Below, one piece after another: positions 1 to 7,869 of a stretch of 64,000 nucleotides of DNA (within the stretch, counting starts at the first letter, position 1; each line of letters begins with the position of its first letter). A program made the position numbers and the translations under genes. The DNA is from Psychrobacter sp. M13 (lineage in GTDB: Bacteria > Pseudomonadota > Gammaproteobacteria > Pseudomonadales > Moraxellaceae). Below the pieces are notes generated by a model, which did no database searches, had not been told where the DNA came from, and worked only from the letters and a program-made list of their open reading frames with translations. Location: positions 2,666,001-2,730,000 of the forward strand of contig NZ_CP132194.1 of NCBI RefSeq assembly GCF_030718935.1, given 5' to 3'.

Positions 1-940
1 ACTCATGACGACGACCTAGATCGTAGTCATTAAAATCATGAGCTGGGGTTATTTTGACACAACCTGTACCAAACTCGATATCGACATAATCATCAGCGAC
101 GATAGGCACCACTCGTCCAGTAATCGGCAAGGTAATAGTTTTGCCAATCAAGTGTGCATAACGCTCATCACTTGGATTGACCGCGACTGCCGTATCACCC
201 AATAAAGTTTCAGGACGTGTTGTCGCAACTACTAGATAGTTTTTGCCATCTTGGGTAGTGGTATCGCTATCGGTAAAGTGATAGCGGAAATGCCAAAGTG
301 AGCCTTTTTCATCATGGTTCTCAACTTCTAAATCTGATAATGCCGTTTGAAACTTAGGATCCCAATTGACTAGACGCTTACCGCGATAAATTAAGCCATC
401 ATCGAACAGACGTACGAATACTTCTTTTACCGCGTTGGATAGGCCATCATCCATGGTAAAGCGCTCACGTGACCAATCGACTGAGCTACCTAAACGACGA
501 ATCTGCGTAGTAATATTATCGCCCGACTCCTCTTTCCACTCCCAAACCTTATTAATAAACTCTTCACGACCTAAATCATGACGCTTGATACCTTCGGCGT
601 TGAGACGACGCTCAACGACCATTTGGGTGGCGATACCCGCGTGATCGGTGCCTGGCTGCCATAAAGTATTATCGCCATCCATACGGTGGAAACGGGTCAA
701 CGCATCCATAATGGCATTGTTAAAGCCGTGTCCCATATGTAGCGAGCCTGTCACGTTTGGCGGTGGCAAGGCAATAGAGAACGATTCGTCTTTATCAAAG
801 GTCGGTTGAAAATAACCGCTCTCTTCCCAGTTTTGGTACATTCCTGCTTCGACATCGCTGGGATTATAGGCGTTTTCTAACTGGCTGAGGGCGGCTTGAA
901 TAGAGTGAGTGAGGTTGGTTTTAGAATTAGGAATAGTCAT
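1..940 (-). CDS. valS: Valyl-tRNA synthetase, N-terminal part (cut by window edge)
   Basis: Class I aminoacyl-tRNA synthetase that charges tRNA-Val in the cytoplasm. The reading frame is open from an ATG at 940 to the window edge, giving about 313 residues. The HIGH signature appears as HMGH at residues 68-71, preceded by PPPNVTGSL, which is typical of ValRS. The stretches [13 protein letters not shown] and [16 protein letters not shown] are also diagnostic of the family, and the visible part runs into the editing (CP1) domain. The KMSKS loop and the C-terminal coiled coil lie outside the window. The Shine-Dalgarno sequence before the ATG is weak. The 255-base gap to the next gene must carry divergent promoters for both. 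Identification is secure; only the length is unknown. Confidence 0.97.
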   Translation of the reverse strand, partial: MTIPNSKTNLTHSIQAALSQLENAYNPSDVEAGMYQNWEESGYFQPTFDKDESFSIALPPPNVTGSLHMGHGFNNAIMDALTRFHRMDGDNTLWQPGTDHAGIATQMVVERRLNAEGIKRHDLGREEFINKVWEWKEESGDNITTQIRRLGSSVDWSRERFTMDDGLSNAVKEVFVRLFDDGLIYRGKRLVNWDPKFQTALSDLEVENHDEKGSLWHFRYHFTDSDTTTQDGKNYLVVATTRPETLLGDTAVAVNPSDERYAHLIGKTITLPITGRVVPIVADDYVDIEFGTGCVKITPAHDFNDYDLGRRHE

Positions 941-1195
941 AGTGAATATGTCTTTTATTGATAATGTTTATTAAAATGAATGTGGTAAATTTAGAGAAAA
1001 TAAGTAATAGCGTGATTTTAACGCAGATAGCAGTATTTTGTTAGCGTTAAGGTGAATTAGACGTATAGCTCTTTAAAGAGTAGTAAACAATTAACAACAT
1101 CAAACCGTTTATCCATCAACATCATATAAGCTGATTATAGTCTACAATAAATCTTTTTAATCCAAAGCTATAATCTGATAAACAGTGAGCTACTT

Positions 1196-2197
1196 GTGCC
1201 CAAAACCCCTAAGTCAACCAGCCCTGATTCTAGCAAAATGAGCAAAGATGATAACAGTAGTAAAACGGCTGCTACCGAAAACCTAGAAGATCACGATTTC
1301 TCCGAAACTATTAGTGAAGAAGACGTTGATACCATCAAAAAAGTCGCCAACGATGACAACCTAAGCAAGCCTAAAAGCTATGCTAGCATCTTAGTTGAGC
1401 AAGTCATTGATGCCAAAGAAACCTTTAATCGCTCTTTAGGCTCCTTGTTTACTAGCGCTTTTACTGCAGGGCTAGAGATTGGCTTTAGCTTATTTGTCAT
1501 TCTATCCGCCTTTGCACTATTGAGCGAAGTAGTGCCCAGCCACTACGCGATGGTTTTATCCTCCCTGCTCTATCCATTGGGCTTTATCATCGTCGTCATC
1601 GGTCAGTCGTTGTTATTCACTGAGCAAACCTCATTGTTGAGCCTACCTGTACTCAATGGTATCGAGCCTTTGCACAAGCTATTACGACTTTGGGGCATTG
1701 TCATCGCAGGTAATATTGTCGGTGGCTGTCTGTTTGCTGCACTGATGATTGGCCTTGGTATTAACATGGATTTGTTTAGCGTGGCTGACATTGATGCTTA
1801 CGCCCAGCACGTCTTAGACTTTAAGTGGTGGGTGATATTTGGTAGTTCAATTCTAGCAGGTTGGATGATGGGCGTGGCTGCGTGGCTAGTGACCTCTGCA
1901 CGCGATACCATTAGTCGTATCGTGCTAGTCACTTTAATTACGGGAAGTATTGGGTTTTTAGGTTTGCACCACAGTATTGTCGGTAATATCGAGGTGTTTT
2001 CAGCCTTAATGTATGGTGATACGGTGAGCTTACCCAGCTATTTACTATTTTTAATCATAGTATTAGTCGGTAATACTATCGGCGGCGTGGTATTTGTCGC
2101 GATACTCAAAAACCGAACGTTTTTGTTTGATGTTGCCAAAGTAAAAGAGCAAGCTGAGGATGATAAAAAAGAGAGCATGAATTCACGAATGCGTTAA
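1196..2197 (+). CDS. Formate/nitrite transporter (FNT) family channel, YfdC-like
   Basis: Inner-membrane channel protein of the FNT family, which forms pentamers that pass small monovalent anions. The first 70 or so residues are hydrophilic, charged and probably cytoplasmic. Hydrophobic segments follow at about 88-110, 120-142, 166-188, 210-232, 243-258 and 280-303, matching the six-helix FNT fold. The central-pore histidine of the family fits His259 in HHSIVGN. The long N-terminal tail and the sequence FTEQTSLLSLPVL resemble the YfdC branch rather than FocA or NirC, so the substrate cannot be named. The start is a GTG at 1196 with a poor ribosome site; an in-frame ATG at 1238 is an alternative. 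No formate or nitrite metabolism genes are adjacent. Confidence 0.85.
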   Translation: MPKTPKSTSPDSSKMSKDDNSSKTAATENLEDHDFSETISEEDVDTIKKVANDDNLSKPKSYASILVEQVIDAKETFNRSLGSLFTSAFTAGLEIGFSLFVILSAFALLSEVVPSHYAMVLSSLLYPLGFIIVVIGQSLLFTEQTSLLSLPVLNGIEPLHKLLRLWGIVIAGNIVGGCLFAALMIGLGINMDLFSVADIDAYAQHVLDFKWWVIFGSSILAGWMMGVAAWLVTSARDTISRIVLVTLITGSIGFLGLHHSIVGNIEVFSALMYGDTVSLPSYLLFLIIVLVGNTIGGVVFVAILKNRTFLFDVAKVKEQAEDDKKESMNSRMR

Positions 2198-2236
2198 TAA
2201 TTTAATGAAATAATATTTAGTTTTCGTAGAGCTTTT

Positions 2237-2303
2237 GTAGGGTGCGCTTCGCGCACCGATATTCGATTATAACTTTGTAATCGGTGCGTGGAGCGTACCC
2301 TAC
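2237..2303. repeat. Imperfect palindromic repeat (REP/MITE-like)
   Basis: Two 24-base arms at 2237-2260 and 2280-2303 are inverted copies of one another with three mismatches, separated by 19 bases. The left arm contains its own small hairpin, GGTGCGC-TTC-GCGCACC (2241-2257). It lies 40 bases after the FNT stop codon, so it could also act as a transcript 3' end. Nested palindromes of this type are usual for dispersed extragenic repeats; copy number in the genome cannot be judged from one window. Confidence 0.7.
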
Positions 2304-2324
2304 GCATACTAAGATAGCCATCAA

Positions 2325-2417
2325 ATGAATCAAAAAAACAGTGATAGTTTAAAGAGAGTATTTATAAGGAAGGTTGCTGCAAATAAAGAGGAGTTTCAAC
2401 TAAAAGAGTTGTTCTGA
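2325..2417 (+). CDS. Possible 30-residue small ORF
   Basis: An ATG-TGA frame lies between the palindromic repeat and the next gene, which is on the opposite strand. The product is basic and charged (MNQKNSDSLKRVF, ending KELF) and resembles no family I recognise. There is no convincing Shine-Dalgarno sequence. It may be a chance frame, a remnant of a longer gene, or a real small protein. Confidence 0.2.
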   Translation: MNQKNSDSLKRVFIRKVAANKEEFQLKELF

Positions 2418-2434
2418 GTAAGTAGAGTGAAATT

Positions 2435-2902
2435 TTAGTGCTCAATACTAACTACCGCCGTACCATAAGCAATGGCTTCAACCATACTGCCCAATTGATT
2501 GATATTACTGACCTCTAGGCGTAAGCCGTAGATATGGTTATAGCCTGCAGCTTGTGCTTGTATCCGCATACGTACAATAGCCTCACGACGGGCACGATCA
2601 AGTAGCGTCTCATAAGTCGTTAGGTTTTTGCCGAAGAGACTGAGCACACGGGCGATGATCATCTTGAAGTAATCCTGTGCAATGACCACGCTACCTAGTA
2701 CCAGCTCGCCTTGAGTATCAGGATTCATTTTGGGCTGATAAAAGCGCTCAGTCGATACGATAATATAGCGTAGCTCAAGCTCAGCTACCTTCAGGCGGAC
2801 TAAATGCTGACGCTCATGACGCGCGCCAAAAAACCAGCCCACTACGAACAGTACTAGCAGTGGCGCATAGTTAAGCAGCATTTGGGTAAAAGAGTTATTC
2901 AT
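2435..2902 (-). CDS. Membrane-anchored YbjQ (UPF0145)-like protein
   Basis: A 155-residue protein with one N-terminal transmembrane helix (about residues 9-26, followed by positively charged RHERQH) and a C-terminal domain (about 45-154) that matches the YbjQ/UPF0145 fold: a strand, then the helix with TTYETLLDRARREAIVRM, then a glycine-containing strand and the closing AIAYGTAVVSI. YbjQ proteins are small pentameric proteins of unknown function, sometimes described as heavy-metal-binding-like. A GTG one codon upstream could also serve as start; the ATG at 2902 is preferred, with AAGAGA upstream. It lies 38 bases after a second YbjQ gene and is probably co-transcribed with it. Its sequence is more divergent than its neighbour, so it may be a membrane-tethered partner of the soluble copy (inference). 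Confidence 0.75.
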   Translation of the reverse strand: MNNSFTQMLLNYAPLLVLFVVGWFFGARHERQHLVRLKVAELELRYIIVSTERFYQPKMNPDTQGELVLGSVVIAQDYFKMIIARVLSLFGKNLTTYETLLDRARREAIVRMRIQAQAAGYNHIYGLRLEVSNINQLGSMVEAIAYGTAVVSIEH

Positions 2903-2940
2903 CACCGATCTCTTTTCTTAGGTCGCTTGTCATAGATAGC

Positions 2941-3396
2941 TTAGCCAAAAGGGTTAAAACGAGGCAGATCTTCAACAGCGGTGTCGGGTTGCTGCGGACT
3001 GGTTGAATTTGATGAATAGTGTCCAGATGAGTCATGTGGGCCGCTTGATGGCTGATAGCTAGGTTGCTGCTGCATAGGAACAGCCTTGACTGCCGTGCCA
3101 TAGACAAACAATTCAGAAGCACCTTGAGCGATGCTAGAGGTCGAAAATCTTAAACCTACTACCGCGTCAGCGCCTAGCGCCTCGGCTTTGACGATCATAC
3201 GATCTATCGCCTCTTGGCGCGACTCTTCTAATAGCTCAGTGTAAGCAGTCAACTCACCACCGACGATGTTTTTGAGACCCGCAAAAAGATCTTTGCCAAC
3301 GTGTTTTGAGCGTACCGTACTACCATAAACCACATCTAAGCGCTCAGTAATCTGATAGTTCGGCAGGTGCTCAAGATTGGAGAGTTGCACGGTCAT
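2941..3396 (-). CDS. YbjQ (UPF0145) family protein with Q/S/P-rich tail
   Basis: A canonical YbjQ-like domain occupies residues 5-107, including VVYGSTVRSKH, the helix YTELLEESRQEAIDRM, ALGADAVVGLRF and the terminal FVYGTAVKAV. It is followed by a 44-residue low-complexity tail rich in Gln, Ser, Pro and His. No signal peptide or membrane helix is seen. The biochemical function of the family is not established. It is the first of two adjacent YbjQ-type genes and follows a YecA-family gene on the same strand with 32 bases between, suggesting one operon. AAGG lies eight bases before the ATG. Confidence 0.85.
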   Translation of the reverse strand: MTVQLSNLEHLPNYQITERLDVVYGSTVRSKHVGKDLFAGLKNIVGGELTAYTELLEESRQEAIDRMIVKAEALGADAVVGLRFSTSSIAQGASELFVYGTAVKAVPMQQQPSYQPSSGPHDSSGHYSSNSTSPQQPDTAVEDLPRFNPFG

Positions 3397-3428
3397 AATA
3401 AGCCTTATTTTAAAACGATAGACTGCTA

Positions 3429-3986
3429 TCAGTCATTAGTATGAAACAACAAGAATAGCTCAGTTAAGTTACCTTCGATGCTGTTGGCCATTTGTGCCAT
3501 CTTGTCATCGTCGCCACGCATTTGCACAAGCTCAGGGTCTTCGTCATCGATACCACTGAGGACGATCATAGGTAGCGTTAGTACTGCTACATCGTCAGCA
3601 TTTTCTTCGTTTTCTAACCAATCAGTAGCCTCATCAGCATACATCGCATCGACGAAACCAATAGACCAAGCGACCAAATCCGACTCATCAGAGAAGTCTA
3701 CTTTGACCTCTTCATTGCCCGCATCTTCATTGAAGGGCAGCGCGATAGGCGTCTCGTTTTTGAGCTCATCCATAATAGATTTGCGCCAGCGCTTGATCCC
3801 GTCAACGACGTTTTCTGGAATCTTGCTGGTTTGGCCTTCAAATAGCGCCTCTAGCCAATTTGGTAGATTTGGACCAATAACGGTAGCCGTCAAAAACCCG
3901 TGCATAGCCACGCTATCGAGCACATATTGACTCTCTTGATTGTCTAAATAATCTAGTAAAGCATCAAAGCTCATTGGATTGCTCAT
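3429..3986 (-). CDS. YecA/UPF0149 family protein
   Basis: A 185-residue acidic cytoplasmic protein of the YecA/YgfB (UPF0149) family. The typical features are HGFLTATVIGPNLPNWLEALF near residues 29-49, the tryptophan-containing WSIGFVDAMY near 107-116, and the closing LFLLFHTND. Many family members have a C-terminal SEC-C zinc motif; this one ends before any such motif, as in YgfB. The family has no settled enzymatic function. GAGG lies upstream of the ATG. It is followed on the same strand by the two YbjQ-like genes, so the three may form a transcription unit. Confidence 0.85.
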   Translation of the reverse strand: MSNPMSFDALLDYLDNQESQYVLDSVAMHGFLTATVIGPNLPNWLEALFEGQTSKIPENVVDGIKRWRKSIMDELKNETPIALPFNEDAGNEEVKVDFSDESDLVAWSIGFVDAMYADEATDWLENEENADDVAVLTLPMIVLSGIDDEDPELVQMRGDDDKMAQMANSIEGNLTELFLLFHTND

Positions 3987-4197
3987 AGTATAATAGCCTC
4001 AAATCAATAGCATCACAAAAACGAAATTCAATTATATCTACCCAGTATTATCATTCATTACAGTACAAATATAATAGGTAGAAAGGTAAAGCGTGCCAAT
4101 AGACACAATAGCAAATTTTATAAAGCAATTAGCTTAGCATAGTTAAGATATGATAAAGCGTTATCTGGCAACTTTTATGACGACTTGGGCAGTACAA

Positions 4198-4256
4198 CAA
4201 CTATCAAATAGTTGTCAAATAATTATCAAGCAGTTATCAAGCAGCTATCAATCGTC
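4198..4256. repeat. Short degenerate tandem repeat (TATCAA-type)
   Basis: About five copies of an 11-12 base unit with the core TATCAA or GTCAA (for example TATCAAGCAGT, TATCAAGCAGC) run up to and into the stop codon of the acidic protein gene at 4248. It may be simple slippage DNA. It lies at the 3' end of the minus-strand gene, where it could also affect the length of the C-terminus in relatives. Confidence 0.5.
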
Positions 4257-4493
4257 TTCATCATCCCAGTCATCATCTTCATCCCAGCTATCGTCTAGGC
4301 TATCTAAATCATCAAGCTCATCTTTGAGCTCTTTTGCCAGACGCTTTTCTTCTAATAAGTTATCTATTAGACGACGCTTCTCAAGGCTGCTCAAGCGCGT
4401 ACGGACACTAGTCTCAGCCTCTTCGACCATCTTTGCATCATCATCGTCACTAAAATCATCATCAAAATCGTCGTCGATATCAGCATCGCTCAT
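4248..4493 (-). CDS. Small, extremely acidic protein
   Basis: An 81-residue protein with runs of Asp/Glu at both ends (residues 4-19 and 61-81) and a central helical, charged stretch containing LEKRRLIDNLLEEKRLAKEL. A strong Shine-Dalgarno (CAGGAG) lies before the ATG at 4493, supporting translation. The central motif resembles the short PA3496-type family of Pseudomonas and relatives, annotated only as putative envelope integrity proteins; I hold this as a weak similarity. No cysteine, signal peptide or membrane helix. The opposite strand has a serine-rich open frame, which is only the shadow of the Asp/Glu codons. Confidence 0.65.
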   Translation of the reverse strand: MSDADIDDDFDDDFSDDDDAKMVEEAETSVRTRLSSLEKRRLIDNLLEEKRLAKELKDELDDLDSLDDSWDEDDDWDDEDD

Positions 4494-4587
4494 AGCGGTC
4501 TCCTGTCATTAAAAAAGATAGTTCACATTGTTACTTATGCCTTATAAAGTCTCTTAGGGGCTTTGTCAATCTTTTTTGTATTTATCG

Positions 4588-6048
4588 CTATTCATTGCCT
4601 GTCATAAGTACTGCATTACGAACATCCGCCAAGCGCTGAATCATCGCATCATTAGCGCCTTCAAACACCGCGCACTCGCGCTCATAAACAGTAGTCGGAC
4701 GACTAAGGTTATGCACTTGAACATGATTTGCAATCTGTCTAAGCGCTGCACTAGGTAATAAGATGAGCATTTGCTCCTTTTTGCCGACGCTTTTGAGCAA
4801 TTGAGTCATAGCATCGCTCTGCGCGCTATCACTGACCCCAGCTTTTGCAGGTAGAGCAAAACGTGCCAGCTCAATATGCTTATCGTGAATAATTTTATTA
4901 AGCATCAAATACAGCTTGCCTAGCATCACTCCTGCCAGTGCTACTTTGGCATGGCTATTATCCGCTTTAAGGATAACTTGCGCACCGTTTTCATCAAAGT
5001 AAGGCTTATTCGTAGCGCTGACGCCTAGCAGCAAAGGCTGTTGTAATAACTCACTCAGTGCTTGATCTAATAGCTGAGTGCATAACGCCAAATACGGCAT
5101 GCGCATCTCAGGCGCTAGGCGCTCCATCATCTTGTATTCATCATGGAACTTGATTTGCACGCTGACACTGTCAAAGCTGCGCGCTGCTGACAACTTATTA
5201 CTATTGGCTTTTTGCGTAGCCGAGCCTATAGACGCTAACGGATCCGCTGTTGCTGCATCTGGTACTTGATCCTTATCACTACTGGCTACTGACTCCTCTA
5301 AGCCGCCGCCACTTTGCTGCGACTTTAGATAAGCATTAAGCTCATTATGAATCACAGCGGTATTGATAGCCGCACCCGTACTTTCAGCCTTAGTCACTGC
5401 ACTATGGCTGGGTATCATGCTTTTATCAGTTGAATCTATCTTCTCACTCCTAGGGTCATGATCATTGAAATCATCTGAAGGCTGACGAGTACGTCTTACC
5501 GTGTCATTAACGTATTTTTGCCGATGTATATCATCGATTTTATGACTCAAAGCATTGATTTGCGCTTTGGTAGGACGGGCAATATAACCGTATGCGACCC
5601 ACAATAATAAATGCAAAAACAGCGAACCGATCACAAAGGGCCACTGCATAGTGATAATTTCGCCTTTGCTGATATCTTTTAAGGTCAGCGCCACGCTACC
5701 GATGACCGCATCACCTTTGGTCGCTATCTGCTCGATAGTATCGCCTTGCTGCATAGGCGCATTGCCCACGGGTACTAAGATAGTATCGTCATTATCTTTT
5801 ATTACCAACCGCGCAACGTCCTGCTCGCTAGTATAGCGATTGGCGATGACACTGAGACTGACTCTATCCTTATTCTCTAAAGACAGACGCGCCTCATCAA
5901 TCAGCTGCGCGACCATTTGCTCGCCTTTTAATGCGCGGCTATTGCTCAGCTGTTGGTCAGTACTGATAATAAGTAATAAGGTTTGCAGACAAAAACTAAC
6001 CAAAACAATAATGGCAAACAACCCTTGCCTAGGCGCTAAATACATCAT
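4588..6048 (-). CDS. Smp/AhpA-like inner-membrane protein divergent from serB
   Basis: A 486-residue protein with an N-terminal transmembrane helix (about 9-29), a periplasmic sensor-like domain (about 30-130), a second helix (about 132-153) and a large cytoplasmic part. The cytoplasmic part starts with a charged helix (ALSHKIDDIHRQK), continues through a disordered Ser/Asp-rich linker (about 195-290), and ends in a folded domain of about 190 residues. The topology and the position divergent from serB match the SerB-associated membrane protein family (Smp in E. coli; called AhpA in some gammaproteobacteria). E. coli Smp is only about 214 residues and lacks the C-terminal domain. No histidine-kinase or GGDEF motif is visible. 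Function unknown. Assignment rests on topology and synteny more than on motifs. Confidence 0.55.
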   Translation of the reverse strand: MMYLAPRQGLFAIIVLVSFCLQTLLLIISTDQQLSNSRALKGEQMVAQLIDEARLSLENKDRVSLSVIANRYTSEQDVARLVIKDNDDTILVPVGNAPMQQGDTIEQIATKGDAVIGSVALTLKDISKGEIITMQWPFVIGSLFLHLLLWVAYGYIARPTKAQINALSHKIDDIHRQKYVNDTVRRTRQPSDDFNDHDPRSEKIDSTDKSMIPSHSAVTKAESTGAAINTAVIHNELNAYLKSQQSGGGLEESVASSDKDQVPDAATADPLASIGSATQKANSNKLSAARSFDSVSVQIKFHDEYKMMERLAPEMRMPYLALCTQLLDQALSELLQQPLLLGVSATNKPYFDENGAQVILKADNSHAKVALAGVMLGKLYLMLNKIIHDKHIELARFALPAKAGVSDSAQSDAMTQLLKSVGKKEQMLILLPSAALRQIANHVQVHNLSRPTTVYERECAVFEGANDAMIQRLADVRNAVLMTGNE

Positions 6049-6447
6049 GATAGAGTGAACTTATTTAAAGGAGAAAATCGAAAACGAGGCTATTGCTCAT
6101 TTTCATGAAAAAGACGTGCGATTATAGGACACTTAACGATTTTATTTACCTAGCAATAATTCGCTTAGCAATAATATTTGCCTAAATGCCTTTGGTTATC
6201 ATAGCGCTTTTTAGTCGACTGTTTTATCTTTTATGGCAGATATAGTAGCTTTAATAAGTAACGGCTACTGTATAAGCGGCTATTTTAGCTATTAGCAGTG
6301 CTCATTTATGAAAGATCAAACAGAGCCTAGCTAAAATAGAGGTGCTGCCAGTACTATCGCCGAATGTTTAATAGCCCCTATAGGCGCTACCTTGTAAAGC
6401 TGTTATTATTCCTAATCTTATCTGCGCATACAAGGGACAATTGAGCC
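6049..6447. other. Divergent intergenic region between the Smp-like gene and serB
   Basis: A 399-base AT-rich gap containing promoters for both divergent genes. Its only clear structure is a perfect 12-base inverted repeat, CTATTTTAGCTA at 6280-6291 and its complement at 6328-6339, 36 bases apart. No ORF or RNA gene is recognised in it. Confidence 0.6.
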
Positions 6448-7734
6448 ATGCCAAAAAAAATATCGTATTCGTTACCAAAAGACAGCAAAGCATGGCAACA
6501 AGCCGTTGATTCTATTGCTGAGCTATTACCTGATGATATTGGTCTGCGTGATTTTGATGCGCTACAATCCCTGCCCTTATTTGCAGTCATTGTCGTGCTA
6601 CCCGTACAAGTATCAGCGTTAGATATTCATCAGTATATCCAGTCTTGGGTCGATGAGCAGCCCAATTGGCATCTTGTGACCGTAGCAGAAGATACTGAAG
6701 CCAATTATATAGATATCTCTGTAGACTCTAGCGTTAATACGCCCAATCCTGCGTATGTGACTACTAGTGATGCAGACGCTCATGATAGTTCAAATGTGAG
6801 TATCGTAGTAAATTCAAATCAGAATCCTGCGTTGCTCCCAATTATTAAAGCACAGGTATTTCGCTACTTACTCGTACCTGTCAGCGATACCCTAATGCAT
6901 CCTGCCAAGAAGACTGCTGCTGCGCATATGATTGATGAGCAGTTGACCTCACGCCTGCGTCACGACTTGGCAACGCATCATCAAACGCAAAGTGCAATAG
7001 GCAGCGATGCGGCAATGGCGACAGCTTTTAATAGCGCAGACTTAGTCGATTGTCATATTTTATCAGTAGGTCATATGCTGCGTACCCATAAGCTAGCTTG
7101 CTTTGACATGGATTCCACTCTTATTGAGCAAGAGGTTATTGTTGAGCTTGCCAAGACTGCTGGGGTCGGCATGCAAGTCGAAGCCATTACCGAGGCTGCA
7201 ATGCGAGGTGAGATTGATTTTGATGACTCCTTTGCTCAGCGCGTAGCGTTACTCAAAGGGGTTCCAACTCACGTGCTTGATGAGATCTGCGCGCGGCTTA
7301 CACTATCGACAGGAGCACGTACGACTATTAGCGCCCTCAAAGCCTTAGGCTATCATACAATACTAGTCTCTGGTGGCTTTACCTATTTTGCTCGTTATAT
7401 TGCTGAACAACTAGGGATAGATGAAGTGCATGCCAATAATCTAGATATCGATGAAGATGAGGTGAGCGGTCATATCCAGCTGCCTATCATCAATGGTGAA
7501 AAAAAGGCAGCTATCGTCGCGCACACCGCAGAGCGTTTAGGGATTGCTATGTCGCAAGTAGTCTGTGTCGGTGATGGTGCTAATGACTTGCCCATGATGG
7601 CAATTGCCGATTTAGGCGTCGCCTATCGAGCCAAGTCTATCGTCCAAGCGCGTGCTGACGCAGCTGTCAATGTCACAGGACTTGAGGGTGTTCTATATGC
7701 TTTAGGTTATCCTGCGCTAGTCGCTAATGCATAA
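6448..7734 (+). CDS. serB: Phosphoserine phosphatase
   Basis: Catalyses the last step of serine synthesis, hydrolysing O-phosphoserine. The C-terminal half (residues 215-425) is a HAD phosphatase: nucleophile motif DMDST with Asp220 and Asp222, motif II serine in LVSGG (Ser308), motif III lysine in NGEKKA (about 352), and motif IV GDGANDLPM (Asp376, Asp380). The N-terminal 200 residues correspond to the ACT-like regulatory region of longer SerB proteins. They contain a low-complexity stretch (about 95-128) rich in Ser, Asn and Asp that looks like an insertion loop. The length (428) fits the long gammaproteobacterial form. Transcribed alone, with a divergent membrane protein upstream. Confidence 0.96.
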   Translation: MPKKISYSLPKDSKAWQQAVDSIAELLPDDIGLRDFDALQSLPLFAVIVVLPVQVSALDIHQYIQSWVDEQPNWHLVTVAEDTEANYIDISVDSSVNTPNPAYVTTSDADAHDSSNVSIVVNSNQNPALLPIIKAQVFRYLLVPVSDTLMHPAKKTAAAHMIDEQLTSRLRHDLATHHQTQSAIGSDAAMATAFNSADLVDCHILSVGHMLRTHKLACFDMDSTLIEQEVIVELAKTAGVGMQVEAITEAAMRGEIDFDDSFAQRVALLKGVPTHVLDEICARLTLSTGARTTISALKALGYHTILVSGGFTYFARYIAEQLGIDEVHANNLDIDEDEVSGHIQLPIINGEKKAAIVAHTAERLGIAMSQVVCVGDGANDLPMMAIADLGVAYRAKSIVQARADAAVNVTGLEGVLYALGYPALVANA

Positions 7735-7773
7735 GTACAAGCGCAAGCATAAGCATTGATAGATTATTATTTT

Positions 7774-7812
7774 ATAAGCTGGGCTTACGACTATTTCGTT
7801 CACTCAGCTTAT
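7774..7812 (+). terminator. Possible weak terminator after serB
   Basis: ATAAGCTGGG (7774-7783) pairs with CTCAGCTTAT (7803-7812) apart from one mismatch, followed by TTTT. The loop is long (19 bases), so strength is doubtful. Confidence 0.35.
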
Positions 7813-7869
7813 TTTCCGTGCTAGTTACGACTCATACTTTCAACTTATATTCCGCAAAAGGAGTCGTCC

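Noticed and set aside
4150..4512. Serine-rich plus-strand frame opposite the acidic protein gene
   Set aside because: It is the antisense image of Asp/Glu codons; the minus-strand frame has the strong ribosome site.
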